The notes under the pieces were generated by a model. It did no database searches, had not been told where the DNA came from, and saw nothing but the letters and a program-made list of their open reading frames with translations. Positions 1 through 9,312 of a stretch of DNA of 64,000 nucleotides are shown here, in pieces. Origin of the DNA: Ilyomonas sp965219515 (lineage in GTDB: Bacteria; Bacteroidota; Bacteroidia; Chitinophagales; Chitinophagaceae); NCBI GenBank assembly GCA_965219515.1, contig OZ244776.1, forward strand, positions 4,216,001 through 4,280,000, read 5' to 3'. How positions within the stretch are numbered: the first letter of the stretch is position 1; each line of letters opens with the position of its first letter. The position numbers were made by a program, and so were the translations under genes.

Positions 1-1
1 A

Positions 2-1357
2 ATTCCGCCGAATAATGAAATCAGCAACGACCGTTTGTTTATCAATAACGGCAAAGGAAAATTTACCAAAACCGGCGGTGCGTTACCCTTAGATTCTACC
101 AATGGCTCCTGTGTTCGCGCTGCCGATTTTGACGGCGACGGCGATCTTGATTTGTTTGTCGGCGGTCGTGTTATGTCTGGTGCATATCCGGCTGCACCAC
201 GTAGTTTTTTGTATCAGAACGATGGCGGAAAGTTTATTGATGTTACGGAGAAATATTGCCCGCAGTTAGAAAATATCGGGATGATAACCGATGCTTTATT
301 TTCAGATTTCGATGGCGACGGCAGGGCCGATCTGGTGCTGTGTGGCGAATGGATGCCGGTTACATTTTTAAAGAATACGGGCAATGCGTTTGTTGCGGTA
401 AAAACAGGTATTGAAAACCATACCGGCTGGTGGAATAGTCTGGCAGCGGGCGATTTTGACAACGACGGAGACATGGATTATATCGCCGGGAACCTTGGCT
501 TAAATACCAACTACTGCAGCTCGCCAAAAGAACCGCTGACTTTGTATGCCAAAGACTTCGACAATAACGGCTTGCTGGACCCGATGGTGTTTTGCTATAT
601 GAAAGCGCCGGACGGCTCGCGCAAATTGTACCCGATGACAACCAAAGACGACCTGGCAAACCAAATGATTTCTACCCGTAAAAAATATCCGACTTATAAA
701 GCGTATGGCGCCGCTTCGCTGGATGATATGTGGAGCGCAAAAGACAAAGAAGGCGCAACGGTTTTGCTGGCAACCGACATGGCAACCTGTTATATTGAAA
801 ACAAAGACAACGGCAATTTCGCCATTCACGCGTTGCCACCGCAGGCGCAGGAAGCGCCGGTGTATGGCATACAATGCCAGGACATAAACGGGGATGGCAA
901 CCTGGATGTGCTGATGGTAGGAAACGATTACAGCATGGAACCGTATAGCGGCAGGCACGATGCATTTATGGGCTTATATCTGCAGGGCGACGGCAAAGGC
1001 AATTTTACTCCCGTTACAATGCAACAGAGCGGCTTTTTTGTGCCGGGCGATGCCAAAGCATTGGCCACCATTCATACGGCAAAAGGCGAAGACATTACAC
1101 TTGCCACGCAAAACCAGGATAGCCTGATGGCGTACCGGAAAAGTTCTTCCTTCAACCGGAATATTATAAAATGGATTCCATTGCGCAGCGACGATTTCAG
1201 CGCCGATATCACCTATAAAAACGGCTATAAAAAGCACAAAGAGTTTTATTATGGCTCAACCTTTTTATCGCAGTCATCACGTAGCCTGCCGGTAGAAAAA
1301 AACGCCGTAAAAATTACAATCACTACCTTTAAAGGAACAAAAAGAGATGCGCTATGA
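2..1357 (+). CDS. FG-GAP/VCBS repeat protein, 5' truncated by window edge
   Basis: The frame is open from the first bases, so this is the C-terminal part of a larger protein. Four Ca-binding-type DxDxDG repeats are visible (FDGDGDLDLF, FDGDGRADLV, FDNDGDMDYI, INGDGNLDVL), typical of FG-GAP/VCBS beta-propellers of secreted Bacteroidota proteins related to the ASPIC/UnbV group. The stop overlaps the next ATG by four bases (ATGA), so it is co-transcribed with the haloperoxidase-like gene downstream. The repeat class is clear. Ligand and function are unknown, and the N-terminus with any signal peptide lies outside the window. Confidence 0.85.
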   Translation: MPPNNEISNDRLFINNGKGKFTKTGGALPLDSTNGSCVRAADFDGDGDLDLFVGGRVMSGAYPAAPRSFLYQNDGGKFIDVTEKYCPQLENIGMITDALFSDFDGDGRADLVLCGEWMPVTFLKNTGNAFVAVKTGIENHTGWWNSLAAGDFDNDGDMDYIAGNLGLNTNYCSSPKEPLTLYAKDFDNNGLLDPMVFCYMKAPDGSRKLYPMTTKDDLANQMISTRKKYPTYKAYGAASLDDMWSAKDKEGATVLLATDMATCYIENKDNGNFAIHALPPQAQEAPVYGIQCQDINGDGNLDVLMVGNDYSMEPYSGRHDAFMGLYLQGDGKGNFTPVTMQQSGFFVPGDAKALATIHTAKGEDITLATQNQDSLMAYRKSSSFNRNIIKWIPLRSDDFSADITYKNGYKKHKEFYYGSTFLSQSSRSLPVEKNAVKITITTFKGTKRDAL

Positions 1358-2694
1358 GGCAAATGTGTATGCTGCTATGTTTTTTTATACTTTCCGCTTC
1401 CTGCTTTGCACAGCAGGAAAGCTGGCGGGATAAAACAGAGCAGGCAAACTTCATTCACCGCGCCATAAAGGAAGTAACCGATGTAATGGTATATGATATT
1501 TATTCGCCGCCGGTTGCCAGCCGCACCTATGCGTATGTTACCATTGCGGGTTACGAAGCCATTATTCCTTCCGATAAAAACTACATCAGCCTGGCCGGTC
1601 AGTTGCATGGCTTGCCGGCCTTACCGCAACCCGACAGCAGCAAAGAAATCAGCCATACCCTGGCAGCCGTTCAGGCAATACTCAGCACGGGCAAAGCCTT
1701 TGTGATTTCGGAAGATAAAATTGAAGCGTTTGACACCCTTATGCTGAACGAATGCAAAGCTGACGGCATGCCAGGTGATGTGCTGAACAATTCGGTTGCT
1801 TACGGTAAGCTGATAGCGCAAAGCATTGTTGCCTGGGCGGCAAAAGACAAATACAAAGAAACGCGGGCCATGCCGCGCTATGCCGTGCATGAAGACGACG
1901 GATCGTGGAAGCCAACGCCGCCGGCTTACATTAAAGCCATTGAGCCCAACTGGAACAGAATGAGAACATTTGTAATTGATTCGGCAGCGCAGTTTAAGCC
2001 CGTTTCGCCGCCTTCTTTTTCAACCAAAAAAACAAGTGAGTTTTATAAAAATGCAATGGCTGTTTATGAAGCCGGTGTAAATCAGCCGTCAGAACAGAAT
2101 GCGATTGCCAATTTCTGGGATTGCAATCCGTTTAAGGTGAATGTAAAAGGGCATGTTATGTTTGCCACAAAAAAGATTTCGCCCAACGGGCACTGGGAAA
2201 ACATTACGCGCCTGGTTTGCAATAAAGCCAATGCCAATGCGGTACAGTCTGCCGCCGCGTATGCGTATCTTTCCGTTACGCTTGCCGATTGTTTTGTAAG
2301 TTGCTGGGACGAAAAATATCGCAGCAAAGTCATTCGCCCCGAAACGTATATCAATCAATACATAGACACCAACTGGCTGCCTGCTCTGCAAACGCCGCCG
2401 TTCCCCGAATACACGAGCGGGCACAGCGTGGTATCGGCTGCGGCTGCCGTTGTATTAACCAAATTATTCGGAGATCATTTTTCTTTTGCCGATTCTACGG
2501 AGAACGAATTCAGTTTGCCCGTGCGCTCCTATACTTCCTTTACGCAAGCCGCGCACGAAGCCGCCATCAGCCGTTTTTACGGCGGCATTCATTACATGCC
2601 CGCCATTACCAACGGCTTAACCGAAGGTAAGCGTATCGGCGTGTTTGTAACGGGAAAGCTAAAGATGAAACGGGAAGATGTAGCGATGAAATAA
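1354..2694 (+). CDS. PAP2 superfamily / vanadium-dependent haloperoxidase-like protein
   Basis: A 446-residue exported protein with an N-terminal signal peptide ending near SCFAQQ. The three phosphate/vanadate-binding motifs of the PAP2-haloperoxidase superfamily are present: K-x6-RP (K321 to R328-P329), SGH (H357) and SR-x5-H (R407, H413). Family knowledge says such proteins are acid phosphatases or vanadium haloperoxidases; the sequence alone does not decide which. In Bacteroidota they often sit directly behind FG-GAP proteins, as here with an ATGA overlap, so the two probably work together in the periplasm or at the surface. Confidence 0.85.
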   Translation: MRQMCMLLCFFILSASCFAQQESWRDKTEQANFIHRAIKEVTDVMVYDIYSPPVASRTYAYVTIAGYEAIIPSDKNYISLAGQLHGLPALPQPDSSKEISHTLAAVQAILSTGKAFVISEDKIEAFDTLMLNECKADGMPGDVLNNSVAYGKLIAQSIVAWAAKDKYKETRAMPRYAVHEDDGSWKPTPPAYIKAIEPNWNRMRTFVIDSAAQFKPVSPPSFSTKKTSEFYKNAMAVYEAGVNQPSEQNAIANFWDCNPFKVNVKGHVMFATKKISPNGHWENITRLVCNKANANAVQSAAAYAYLSVTLADCFVSCWDEKYRSKVIRPETYINQYIDTNWLPALQTPPFPEYTSGHSVVSAAAAVVLTKLFGDHFSFADSTENEFSLPVRSYTSFTQAAHEAAISRFYGGIHYMPAITNGLTEGKRIGVFVTGKLKMKREDVAMK

Positions 2695-2771
2695 ATGGTT
2701 TTCGTTATAAGAGGTTTTGTAGAATATCTGTAACTGTTTAAACCTGACCTCACGTATCTAAATTCTAAAAC

Positions 2772-2945
2772 CAACGTGCATACTTTATTGTGTATGGCAA
2801 GCTCGCTACAACCGGCGGAGATAAAGAACGCGGCGTTATTCCGGATCATTATTATTGCATTACAACAATATCTCAATTCTTTAATGACAATACGGCCAGC
2901 AAAGATTTTATTTATGATAAAAAAGTAAAAGAAAAAAAAGTATGA
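2772..2945 (+). pseudogene. Remnant: C-terminal tail resembling an S41 peptidase
   Basis: In the frame that stops at the TGA of 2943-2945 the bases read YGKLATTGGDKERGVIPDHY and then a short acidic and lysine-rich end. TTGG-x-x-RGVIPD followed by a helical tail is what I know from the end of S41 (tail-specific) peptidases. Everything upstream of about 2772 is missing. The stop overlaps the ATG of the next gene, which suggests a once-intact neighbour lost most of its body by deletion. The family call is from memory and only moderate. Confidence 0.4.
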
Positions 2946-4321
2946 AGAACTCTAAAGCGGCTTTAATCATCATCTTTACTATTGTCTTTTTTAATTTAAA
3001 AGCGCAACAGCAAGCTGATTCAATTTCTCAAAAGCTTGATGAGTATTTAATATCGGCAAATAACTTTTACAAGTTCAACGGCTCTGCATTAGTTGCACAG
3101 CATGGAAAAATTTTACTACAAAAAAGTTATGGCTATAAAAACTTTGCAACCCATGTTCTGAATGATTCAAATACACTTTTTCAAATCGGTTCTATCACCA
3201 AACAATTTACGGCAACTGTAATTTTAAAATTGCAGGAAGAAGAAAAGCTTTCTGTAAATGATAAGCTCTCCACCTATTTTCCGCAATTCAAATATGCGGA
3301 TCAGATAACGCTGGCGAATTTACTTACGCATACTTCCGGCATTTACAATTATACAAACGATATTGATGCAGAAGATTCGGATATTGTATGCAACCCTGTG
3401 AACAAACAATTGGTGTTGGATATTATGTTTAAACATGAGTTAGACTTCAAACCCGGCTCACAATTTCACTACAGCAATTCCAATTATTATTTACTTGGGT
3501 TAATCATAGAAAAAGTAACCGGCAAATCTTATGAACAAAATGTACGTGATCTTATTTTCGTACCACTGCAAATGACACATTCATTATTTGATTTTAAGCA
3601 TTCGTCAGACACCAATATTGCAACAGGTTATCAAAGTGTAACTGATACAATTCAAAAGGTAGCATCGGCCTGGAGATGGGATTCCACCGTAACGTATGCC
3701 GCAGGCGCAATTTATAGTACAACCGGCGATATGTATAAATGGGCGCAGGCGATTGCCAATAAAAAAATCCTTTCTGCACATTCTTGGAAAGCAGCCTTTA
3801 CACCACATCTGGAACAGTATGGTTATGGTTGGTTTATTGATTCTTTATATGGAAAAATGAATGTTGCACATGGCGGCGGCATACCCGGCTTTACCGCTTA
3901 CTTATGTTATTATCCAACTGAAAATGTAACAATAATCTTACTAAATAATAAAGGTTGGTTTGATGAAGCGTTGAATGGAATGAATGCTGATTTATCAGCT
4001 ATTATTTTTCATAAACCTTACGAGTTAATGCACAAGCACACTGAAGTAAAAGTGTCAGATTCCATCTTAAGAAAATACGTTGGAGAATATGCTTTTGATA
4101 AAAAACATCATGCCTTTGTTACGTTAGAAAATAATACTTTACAAATAGCAGCGCCTGCCGGCAATCTTCCCAAATCGCCTTTATTTGCTGAAGATGAAAA
4201 CAATTTCAGGCTTACAATTATTAATGCAAGAATTGAATTTGTAAAAGATGAGCAGGGAAATATTACAACGCTTATTTCACATTACAATGGAAAAGATGAA
4301 GTTTGCAAAAAAGTGAAATAA
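2942..4321 (+). CDS. Serine hydrolase, class C beta-lactamase / PBP4-like family
   Basis: A 459-residue exported protein with a signal peptide ending near NLKAQQ. It carries the full serine-hydrolase set: SxxK at S84-ITK87, YSN at 177-179, and HGG in AHGGGIPGF in the C-terminal third of the catalytic domain. The remaining roughly 100 residues form a separate C-terminal domain of the type seen after these catalytic domains. The family includes D-aminopeptidases, esterases and PBP-like proteins; a true beta-lactamase is not indicated. It stands alone apart from the overlapping S41-like remnant upstream. Confidence 0.88.
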   Translation: MKNSKAALIIIFTIVFFNLKAQQQADSISQKLDEYLISANNFYKFNGSALVAQHGKILLQKSYGYKNFATHVLNDSNTLFQIGSITKQFTATVILKLQEEEKLSVNDKLSTYFPQFKYADQITLANLLTHTSGIYNYTNDIDAEDSDIVCNPVNKQLVLDIMFKHELDFKPGSQFHYSNSNYYLLGLIIEKVTGKSYEQNVRDLIFVPLQMTHSLFDFKHSSDTNIATGYQSVTDTIQKVASAWRWDSTVTYAAGAIYSTTGDMYKWAQAIANKKILSAHSWKAAFTPHLEQYGYGWFIDSLYGKMNVAHGGGIPGFTAYLCYYPTENVTIILLNNKGWFDEALNGMNADLSAIIFHKPYELMHKHTEVKVSDSILRKYVGEYAFDKKHHAFVTLENNTLQIAAPAGNLPKSPLFAEDENNFRLTIINARIEFVKDEQGNITTLISHYNGKDEVCKKVK

Positions 4322-4385
4322 TAAACAATCCTTTTTTTCACATTCCTTGAAGTGTTAGTCAGTTTGCAACAGAAGTTACGGTGAG

Positions 4386-4535
4386 AATGCAACGGCTGAA
4401 AAACAAGATACGCGTTTTTACGACGATAACCAATGGGTTGCCATTGCTTATTTAAATGCTTACAACCGAACGCATCAGTCAAACTTTTTAAACAAAGGCA
4501 AAGAAATTGACCGCTTTATGATGACGGGTTTTGAT
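4386..4535 (+). pseudogene. GH76 (alpha-1,6-mannanase-like) fragment
   Basis: An internal piece in one frame reads RFYDDNQWVAIAYLNAYNRT and then GKEIDRFMMTGFDTP. The YDDNxWxAxAY and FMMTGxD signatures are characteristic of GH76 alpha-1,6-mannanases. Neither start nor rest of the gene is present. The fragment is joined abruptly near 4535 to an opposite-strand SDR fragment. Confidence 0.6.
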
Positions 4536-4686
4536 ACTCCTCAACAATCTTTTCCAACTGGGTTGTGTTGCGCGCACCCAACACCACTTTAACGCCATTT
4601 TTTGCCAGTTCAATTGCTATCGCCCTGCCGATGCCGCTGCTTGCGCCGGTGATTGCCACCACTTTTGCCTGAATTTGATTTTCCAT
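4531..4686 (-). pseudogene. Short-chain dehydrogenase (SDR) N-terminal fragment
   Basis: On the minus strand an ATG at 4684-4686 opens about 50 codons containing VVAITGASSGIGRAIAIELA and then VVLGARN. This is the TGxxxGIG Rossmann loop and the following strand of an NAD(P)-dependent SDR. The frame ends at the junction with the GH76 fragment, so the catalytic YxxxK part is lost. Sequence similarity to an SDR is unmistakable; the gene is not functional. Confidence 0.7.
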
Positions 4687-5292
4687 GATTTGTTTGTTTA
4701 TTTAATCAGGATGCAAAATTCAGCTTTGCATATTTACAAAAAGTAGCCAGCCTGGTAAATGTTGTAGTAAAGTTTACAAAAGCGGTCATCCGGCTTGCGC
4801 GTCGTTTGGAATTGCTGCCAACATTGGCGCTCTACCCGGTTGCTGCGCAAAGAGTTATATCTGCACATAACTTCTGAAGCAGATGTTAACCCCGTTTATT
4901 TTTATGGTAAGAGCACTGCCCAAAAGCTCAGCGAAGCTTGCAACTGCGCTGGCTGTTTATTTCAGTTTCCAATTGTTTTGAAAATGAAGTTGTAAACGGT
5001 AAGATAGATGTGGTGAAGTTGCAAACTTCGTCGAGTACTCTTTGTAATAACTTCGCCGGGTTCGGTTCAGACTAATTTAATGCTTCTATTTAGTAAGTAT
5101 ATAAATATCTCGCAACTTTTTACTTATCATGCAACAAAACCAATGGAGATTATACCTCATTATATGCAATTCTGAGCAGATTCTGTAGTTTATGTCAACA
5201 TTAAATTATCAAACTATTACCGCTCGGTTAATAATCAGCAAATGAGAAGAATAAAGAAAAATTAGCACAAACATTTGTGTTGAAATTTTCTT
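4687..5292. other. Non-coding stretch holding one dispersed repeat
   Basis: About 600 bases without a convincing gene. It contains the palindromic repeat described separately. The A/T-rich last 200 bases before the TonB receptor probably hold its promoter, but I see no clear -33/-7 pair. Confidence 0.5.
4922..5034. repeat. Dispersed palindromic repeat, copy 1
   Basis: About 113 bp that recur at 11881-11994 with few differences. The left end is an imperfect 31-bp palindrome (AGCTCAGCGAAGCTTGC with its near-complement) and the right end a second palindrome centred on GTTGCAAACTTC. This looks like a small mobile hairpin element (REP or MITE type). No coding capacity. Confidence 0.75.
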
Positions 5293-8025
5293 ATGCAGCT
5301 ACTAATGAAAATGGCAGCTACAATATTTGTCGTGATATTGAGCATGCAGGCGCAGGCACAGATAAGCGGTGTAACAACAGACAGCGCTTCCAAAGAAAAG
5401 CTTTCCGGAGCAGTTGTTACCATTCAAAGTAAGACAGCAAAGTTTTCCAAAATAACCGGAACCAAGGGAGAATTCGTATTTGAAAATCTTCCTTCCGGCA
5501 GCTATCGGTTGCTTGTTCAGTTTGTGGGTTATAAAAATGATTCCCGTCAGGTTATTGTAGATACAAAACCTTTGTTTATAAACATTTCTCTTATACAAAA
5601 GACAGGCTCTCTTGCCGATGTAAATGTTTATTCTACTATCAATCATGAGCTGGAGTCTTCTTCGCGGTTATCCGAAAAAAATGCAAACAACATTGTAAAC
5701 ATTATCTCTGCGCAAGCCATTCAGCGATCATCCGATGTGAATGCAGCCAATGTATTACAACGTATGCCCGGCGTTACGCTGCAAAAGAATTCCGGTGCCG
5801 ATGAAGCCTATGCTATTGTGCGCGGTTTGGAACCCCGTTACAACAATACATTGGTGAATGGAGTGAAGATAACCAGCCCTGATGAAAAGTCAAGATTTGT
5901 TCCATTAGACATTGTGCCTTCCGAATTGTTGCAACGCATAGAAATCAGCAAAACATTATTGCCTGAAATGGAAGGCGATGCCATTGGCGGCACGGTAAAT
6001 CTGGTAATGAAAGATGCGCCTGACACTACCACCTTTATCGCTTCGGCATCGGCAGGCTACAGTGCGATATTTTTTGACAGGAAATATACCTTATTCTCAA
6101 AAAAAGACATTCAGTCAAAGAGTCTGAGTGAAAAATATGGCAGCAGTTATATTGCTCAGCCCAATGATTTCAGTCGTTCCAATCTTGACTTTACAAAGGA
6201 AAATGCGCTGCCTACGGGCATTGTTGCCGTAACATATGGCAGGCGTTTTTTAAACAAAAAGCTTGGCTTTATCATCAGTGATAATTTTCAGAACCAGTAC
6301 TATGGAACCAATTCCATTTTGAATTTGGTGGTGCCTGATGTACACTTATCCATACCTGCTATCAGCGATGTATCAAACCGCACCTTTTCCACACAGCAAA
6401 TGAACAACGGCATCTCGCTTCATGCAGATTATAATATCAATGCAAAGAATAAAATTATCCTGACCAATGTGTTTTTGTACAGCTATCTGGCGCAAGCCCG
6501 CCTGAGCATAGATACGGCAATATTAGGCGGCAACGGCGGCAGAACCGTACCAGGAACCGGCCCGGTAAGCACAGATTATTTATCCCTCACCTACCGCGAA
6601 TACGTTGAGAATGCAAAAGTAGAAGGCGCTCATATTTTATCTAAACACTTACTCTTTGACTGGGCAGGTGTCTATTCGACCGCAGCAAAGCGAACACCTG
6701 ACCGGGCTGACATCAGCGTAAATAAAAAGATTGACACCGTGCATACATCAGCGGAAGCCAATTCGCCTTATACGTTTGTTACCACGCCCGACTACTTTGA
6801 TGACATTACGCGCATCTGGCAGCACAATGAAGACAGGGATCTGAGCGGGCTTGCAAACATTACCTATAAAACAGATGTTGGCAAAACACATATTGATATA
6901 AAAGCCGGCGGCATGTACCGTCACAAAGAACGGTTCAACAAGCAGGACGAGTATGATTTAAGACCGACCGTAAACTCCAGTGGCGTAAAGCAGGTATTTA
7001 CCAACATCAATGATGCGCAATGGATTGTGTACAACACGGCTGGCACGTATGACTTTGATGTTAATAATTACCATGCTTATGAGAATGTTTCGGCTGGCTA
7101 TGCAGAAGCAAAAATATCATCTGCCAAGCTGGATGTATTCGGCGGTGTGAGGGCGGAGTATACGCAACAAGGTTTTACCATCAATACATATCATCCGGGA
7201 AACATTAATGCTGTGGATAAAAGCTATACTGATGTATTGCCAAGCATTATGCTGAAGTATAAGCTAAACAACAAAACCAATATACGGGCTTCGTATTTTA
7301 AATCCATAGCACGCCCTAATTATTATGAGTTGGTGCCCTATACAATCCTTAACAACAGCTCAGCAATCAATGAGCGGGGAAATCCTGATTTGTTACATTC
7401 CTCAGCAGATAATTTTGATCTGCGTTACGAACTCTATCCCAGGCAGGAAGAGCAGTTATTTGTAGGCGGTTTTTACAAGCGCATTCAAGACCCCATAGAG
7501 TATGCGTATGTGAATGGCACTACCTACAAGCCAGTAAATTTAGGCACAGCTACTTTGTATGGAGCTGAACTGGTGTACGCTAAAACCTTTAACAGAATTG
7601 GCTTTACGGCAAATTATACATACATCTATTCCAGGATATTTTCAATAAAATCTTTTACCGATCTGCAGGCGCAGACAACCGTTGATAAACTACAGAAGCG
7701 ACCTATGCAGGGGCAAACAAACAACACGGCGAATCTTTCTGTTTTTTATCGTGGTATAAGAAAAAAATTCTTCGCGCAGGTAGCTTACCAGTATGTAGGT
7801 AAAACATTGGCGCAGGTGTATCCGGTTTACGGTTTTGATTATTACCAGCAGCCACAATCTTTCCTGTCTGCATCGGCAGAGTATAGACCGAAAAAGCACT
7901 TTACATTCTTCGGCAAATTCAACAACCTTCTCAACACGCCTACTTACTATAAAATCAATACACTCACAGTCGGGAAAGATCTCTATAAATCTTCGTTCCT
8001 CCTTGGCTTACGTTACCAGTTATAA
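5293..8025 (+). CDS. TonB-dependent receptor with carboxypeptidase-regulatory-like N-domain
   Basis: A 910-residue outer-membrane receptor. Signal peptide (residues 1-22, ending AQAQ), a CarboxypepD_reg-like beta domain (about 25-105), a plug domain (about 130-235, with LQRMPGVTLQKN and EGDAIGGTVNL) and a 22-strand-type barrel to the C-terminal LLGLRYQL. It imports a bound ligand through the outer membrane using TonB energy. There is no SusD partner, which argues against a classical glycan SusCD pair. It heads a four-gene run with a beta-helix lipoprotein, a phytase-like phosphatase and a YncE-like propeller, so a phosphorylated or metal-chelating ligand is plausible. The ligand itself is inference. 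Confidence 0.92.
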   Translation: MQLLMKMAATIFVVILSMQAQAQISGVTTDSASKEKLSGAVVTIQSKTAKFSKITGTKGEFVFENLPSGSYRLLVQFVGYKNDSRQVIVDTKPLFINISLIQKTGSLADVNVYSTINHELESSSRLSEKNANNIVNIISAQAIQRSSDVNAANVLQRMPGVTLQKNSGADEAYAIVRGLEPRYNNTLVNGVKITSPDEKSRFVPLDIVPSELLQRIEISKTLLPEMEGDAIGGTVNLVMKDAPDTTTFIASASAGYSAIFFDRKYTLFSKKDIQSKSLSEKYGSSYIAQPNDFSRSNLDFTKENALPTGIVAVTYGRRFLNKKLGFIISDNFQNQYYGTNSILNLVVPDVHLSIPAISDVSNRTFSTQQMNNGISLHADYNINAKNKIILTNVFLYSYLAQARLSIDTAILGGNGGRTVPGTGPVSTDYLSLTYREYVENAKVEGAHILSKHLLFDWAGVYSTAAKRTPDRADISVNKKIDTVHTSAEANSPYTFVTTPDYFDDITRIWQHNEDRDLSGLANITYKTDVGKTHIDIKAGGMYRHKERFNKQDEYDLRPTVNSSGVKQVFTNINDAQWIVYNTAGTYDFDVNNYHAYENVSAGYAEAKISSAKLDVFGGVRAEYTQQGFTINTYHPGNINAVDKSYTDVLPSIMLKYKLNNKTNIRASYFKSIARPNYYELVPYTILNNSSAINERGNPDLLHSSADNFDLRYELYPRQEEQLFVGGFYKRIQDPIEYAYVNGTTYKPVNLGTATLYGAELVYAKTFNRIGFTANYTYIYSRIFSIKSFTDLQAQTTVDKLQKRPMQGQTNNTANLSVFYRGIRKKFFAQVAYQYVGKTLAQVYPVYGFDYYQQPQSFLSASAEYRPKKHFTFFGKFNNLLNTPTYYKINTLTVGKDLYKSSFLLGLRYQL

Positions 8026-8045
8026 TGTAAAATAAAACAGATACT

Positions 8046-9257
8046 ATGAAAACAAGTCTCAATCAGGTGGCAGTTGTTCTGCTGGCGGCAGGCATTCTGA
8101 CTTCATGTAAAAAAACAGAAACCACAACGGTGCTAACGCCCACTATTCCGGCGTCAAACCCAATTACACCAGGCAATGTGACAGGCTTTGTAAAAGGCAC
8201 GTTTACTACCGGCAACACATACACCATCACCGGCGATGTTACCGTGAAAGCAGGTGATACGCTCGCGGCTCAGCAAGGTGTTACCGTAATTGTTTCCAAC
8301 AATGCGCAAATCAGCATCATGGGTAATTTGCTGTTGGTCGGCACGCAGGCAAGCCCGGTTACTTTTAACTCAAGCAGCAATACACCTGGTTCCTGGGGCG
8401 GGTTTCAGTGCGATAGTGCGCAGTCGGTAACCATCAAATGGACAAGCATTGCTAATACGGGTGGCGCCGACCCAACCGGCAGCCCGCGCAAAACATTATT
8501 TGTAGATGCTCCCATCAATGTGGACATTGAAGATTCATGGGTTTCAAACGGGCAGGATGATGGCTTGCGAATGCAGAACGGCGCAAAAGTTACCATCGTG
8601 AGAAACACCATTTTATCTTCCGGTAGCACCGATGGCGAAGCTATTAATTTAAAAACCGGCGTAACAGGCACGGTGGCTTACAATGTGATTTACAGCCAGG
8701 CAGGCAGCGGTATTAAATTAGAGACCAGCAGCACCATTCCTTTTCCGCAAACCGTTGTAGATATATATAACAATACACTGGTAAGCAATGGCTGGCGCAG
8801 GGGTGCCGCGGAGCCAGGCAGAGGCATTTCTGTTGGCTTAAATGCAAAAGGAAATATTTATAATAATATCATGGTGGATAACTATCAGGGACTTGAAATT
8901 TTCCAGGATGCTGATACGTTAAATATTAAGTATGGTAACAATCTGTTTTATGCATCCGCCGATACCTATAGTGATACAACCGTTACACCAAATGTTTCCA
9001 TCAATTTAAGAAGTAATTTCTATCCGGGCGATGGCGTTGGAAAGCCGCAGGCTACCGATTTAATATCTACGGCTGTAAGCGATAAAGACCCGAACTTTAA
9101 AAGTTTTGATGGTAAAATTGCCACTCCGAATGGCGTAGCTACAACAAACGATTTTCATCTGCAAACGGGTTCACCTGCTTTGGGTTCTGGCAATGCGGCG
9201 TATAGTTCAGATTTAGGCGCATTTACATCCGATGCAAGCAAATCTAACCTTCACTAA
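8046..9257 (+). CDS. Surface lipoprotein with right-handed parallel beta-helix
   Basis: A 403-residue protein 20 bases behind the TonB receptor. The signal peptide ends in a lipobox (ILTSCKK). The body consists of irregular short repeats rich in V/I, N and G (for example ITGDVTVKAGDTLAAQQGV, VTIVRNTILSS, IYNNIMVDNYQG), the pattern of a pectate-lyase-like right-handed beta-helix. No catalytic set can be recognised, so it may bind rather than cleave. Gene order suggests it is the surface partner of the receptor. A terminator hairpin follows. Confidence 0.8.
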   Translation: MKTSLNQVAVVLLAAGILTSCKKTETTTVLTPTIPASNPITPGNVTGFVKGTFTTGNTYTITGDVTVKAGDTLAAQQGVTVIVSNNAQISIMGNLLLVGTQASPVTFNSSSNTPGSWGGFQCDSAQSVTIKWTSIANTGGADPTGSPRKTLFVDAPINVDIEDSWVSNGQDDGLRMQNGAKVTIVRNTILSSGSTDGEAINLKTGVTGTVAYNVIYSQAGSGIKLETSSTIPFPQTVVDIYNNTLVSNGWRRGAAEPGRGISVGLNAKGNIYNNIMVDNYQGLEIFQDADTLNIKYGNNLFYASADTYSDTTVTPNVSINLRSNFYPGDGVGKPQATDLISTAVSDKDPNFKSFDGKIATPNGVATTNDFHLQTGSPALGSGNAAYSSDLGAFTSDASKSNLH

Positions 9258-9263
9258 TATTCT

Positions 9264-9304
9264 AAAAAGAGAACACGGAATAAACAGGCTGTGTTCTCTT
9301 TTTT
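9264..9304 (+). terminator. Intrinsic terminator (possibly partial) behind the lipoprotein gene
   Basis: The arms AAAAAGAGAACAC and GTGTTCTCTTTTT are exact complements with a 14-base loop and a T-run. It lies between the lipoprotein gene and the phytase-like ATG at 9313, so expression of the last two genes may be reduced or separate. Confidence 0.8.
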
Positions 9305-9312
9305 ATATACGC

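Noticed and set aside
2942..4321. Antibiotic-resistance beta-lactamase
   Set aside because: SxxK, YSN and HGG are shared by many peptidases and esterases. The extra C-terminal domain points to the PBP4/D-aminopeptidase-like group.
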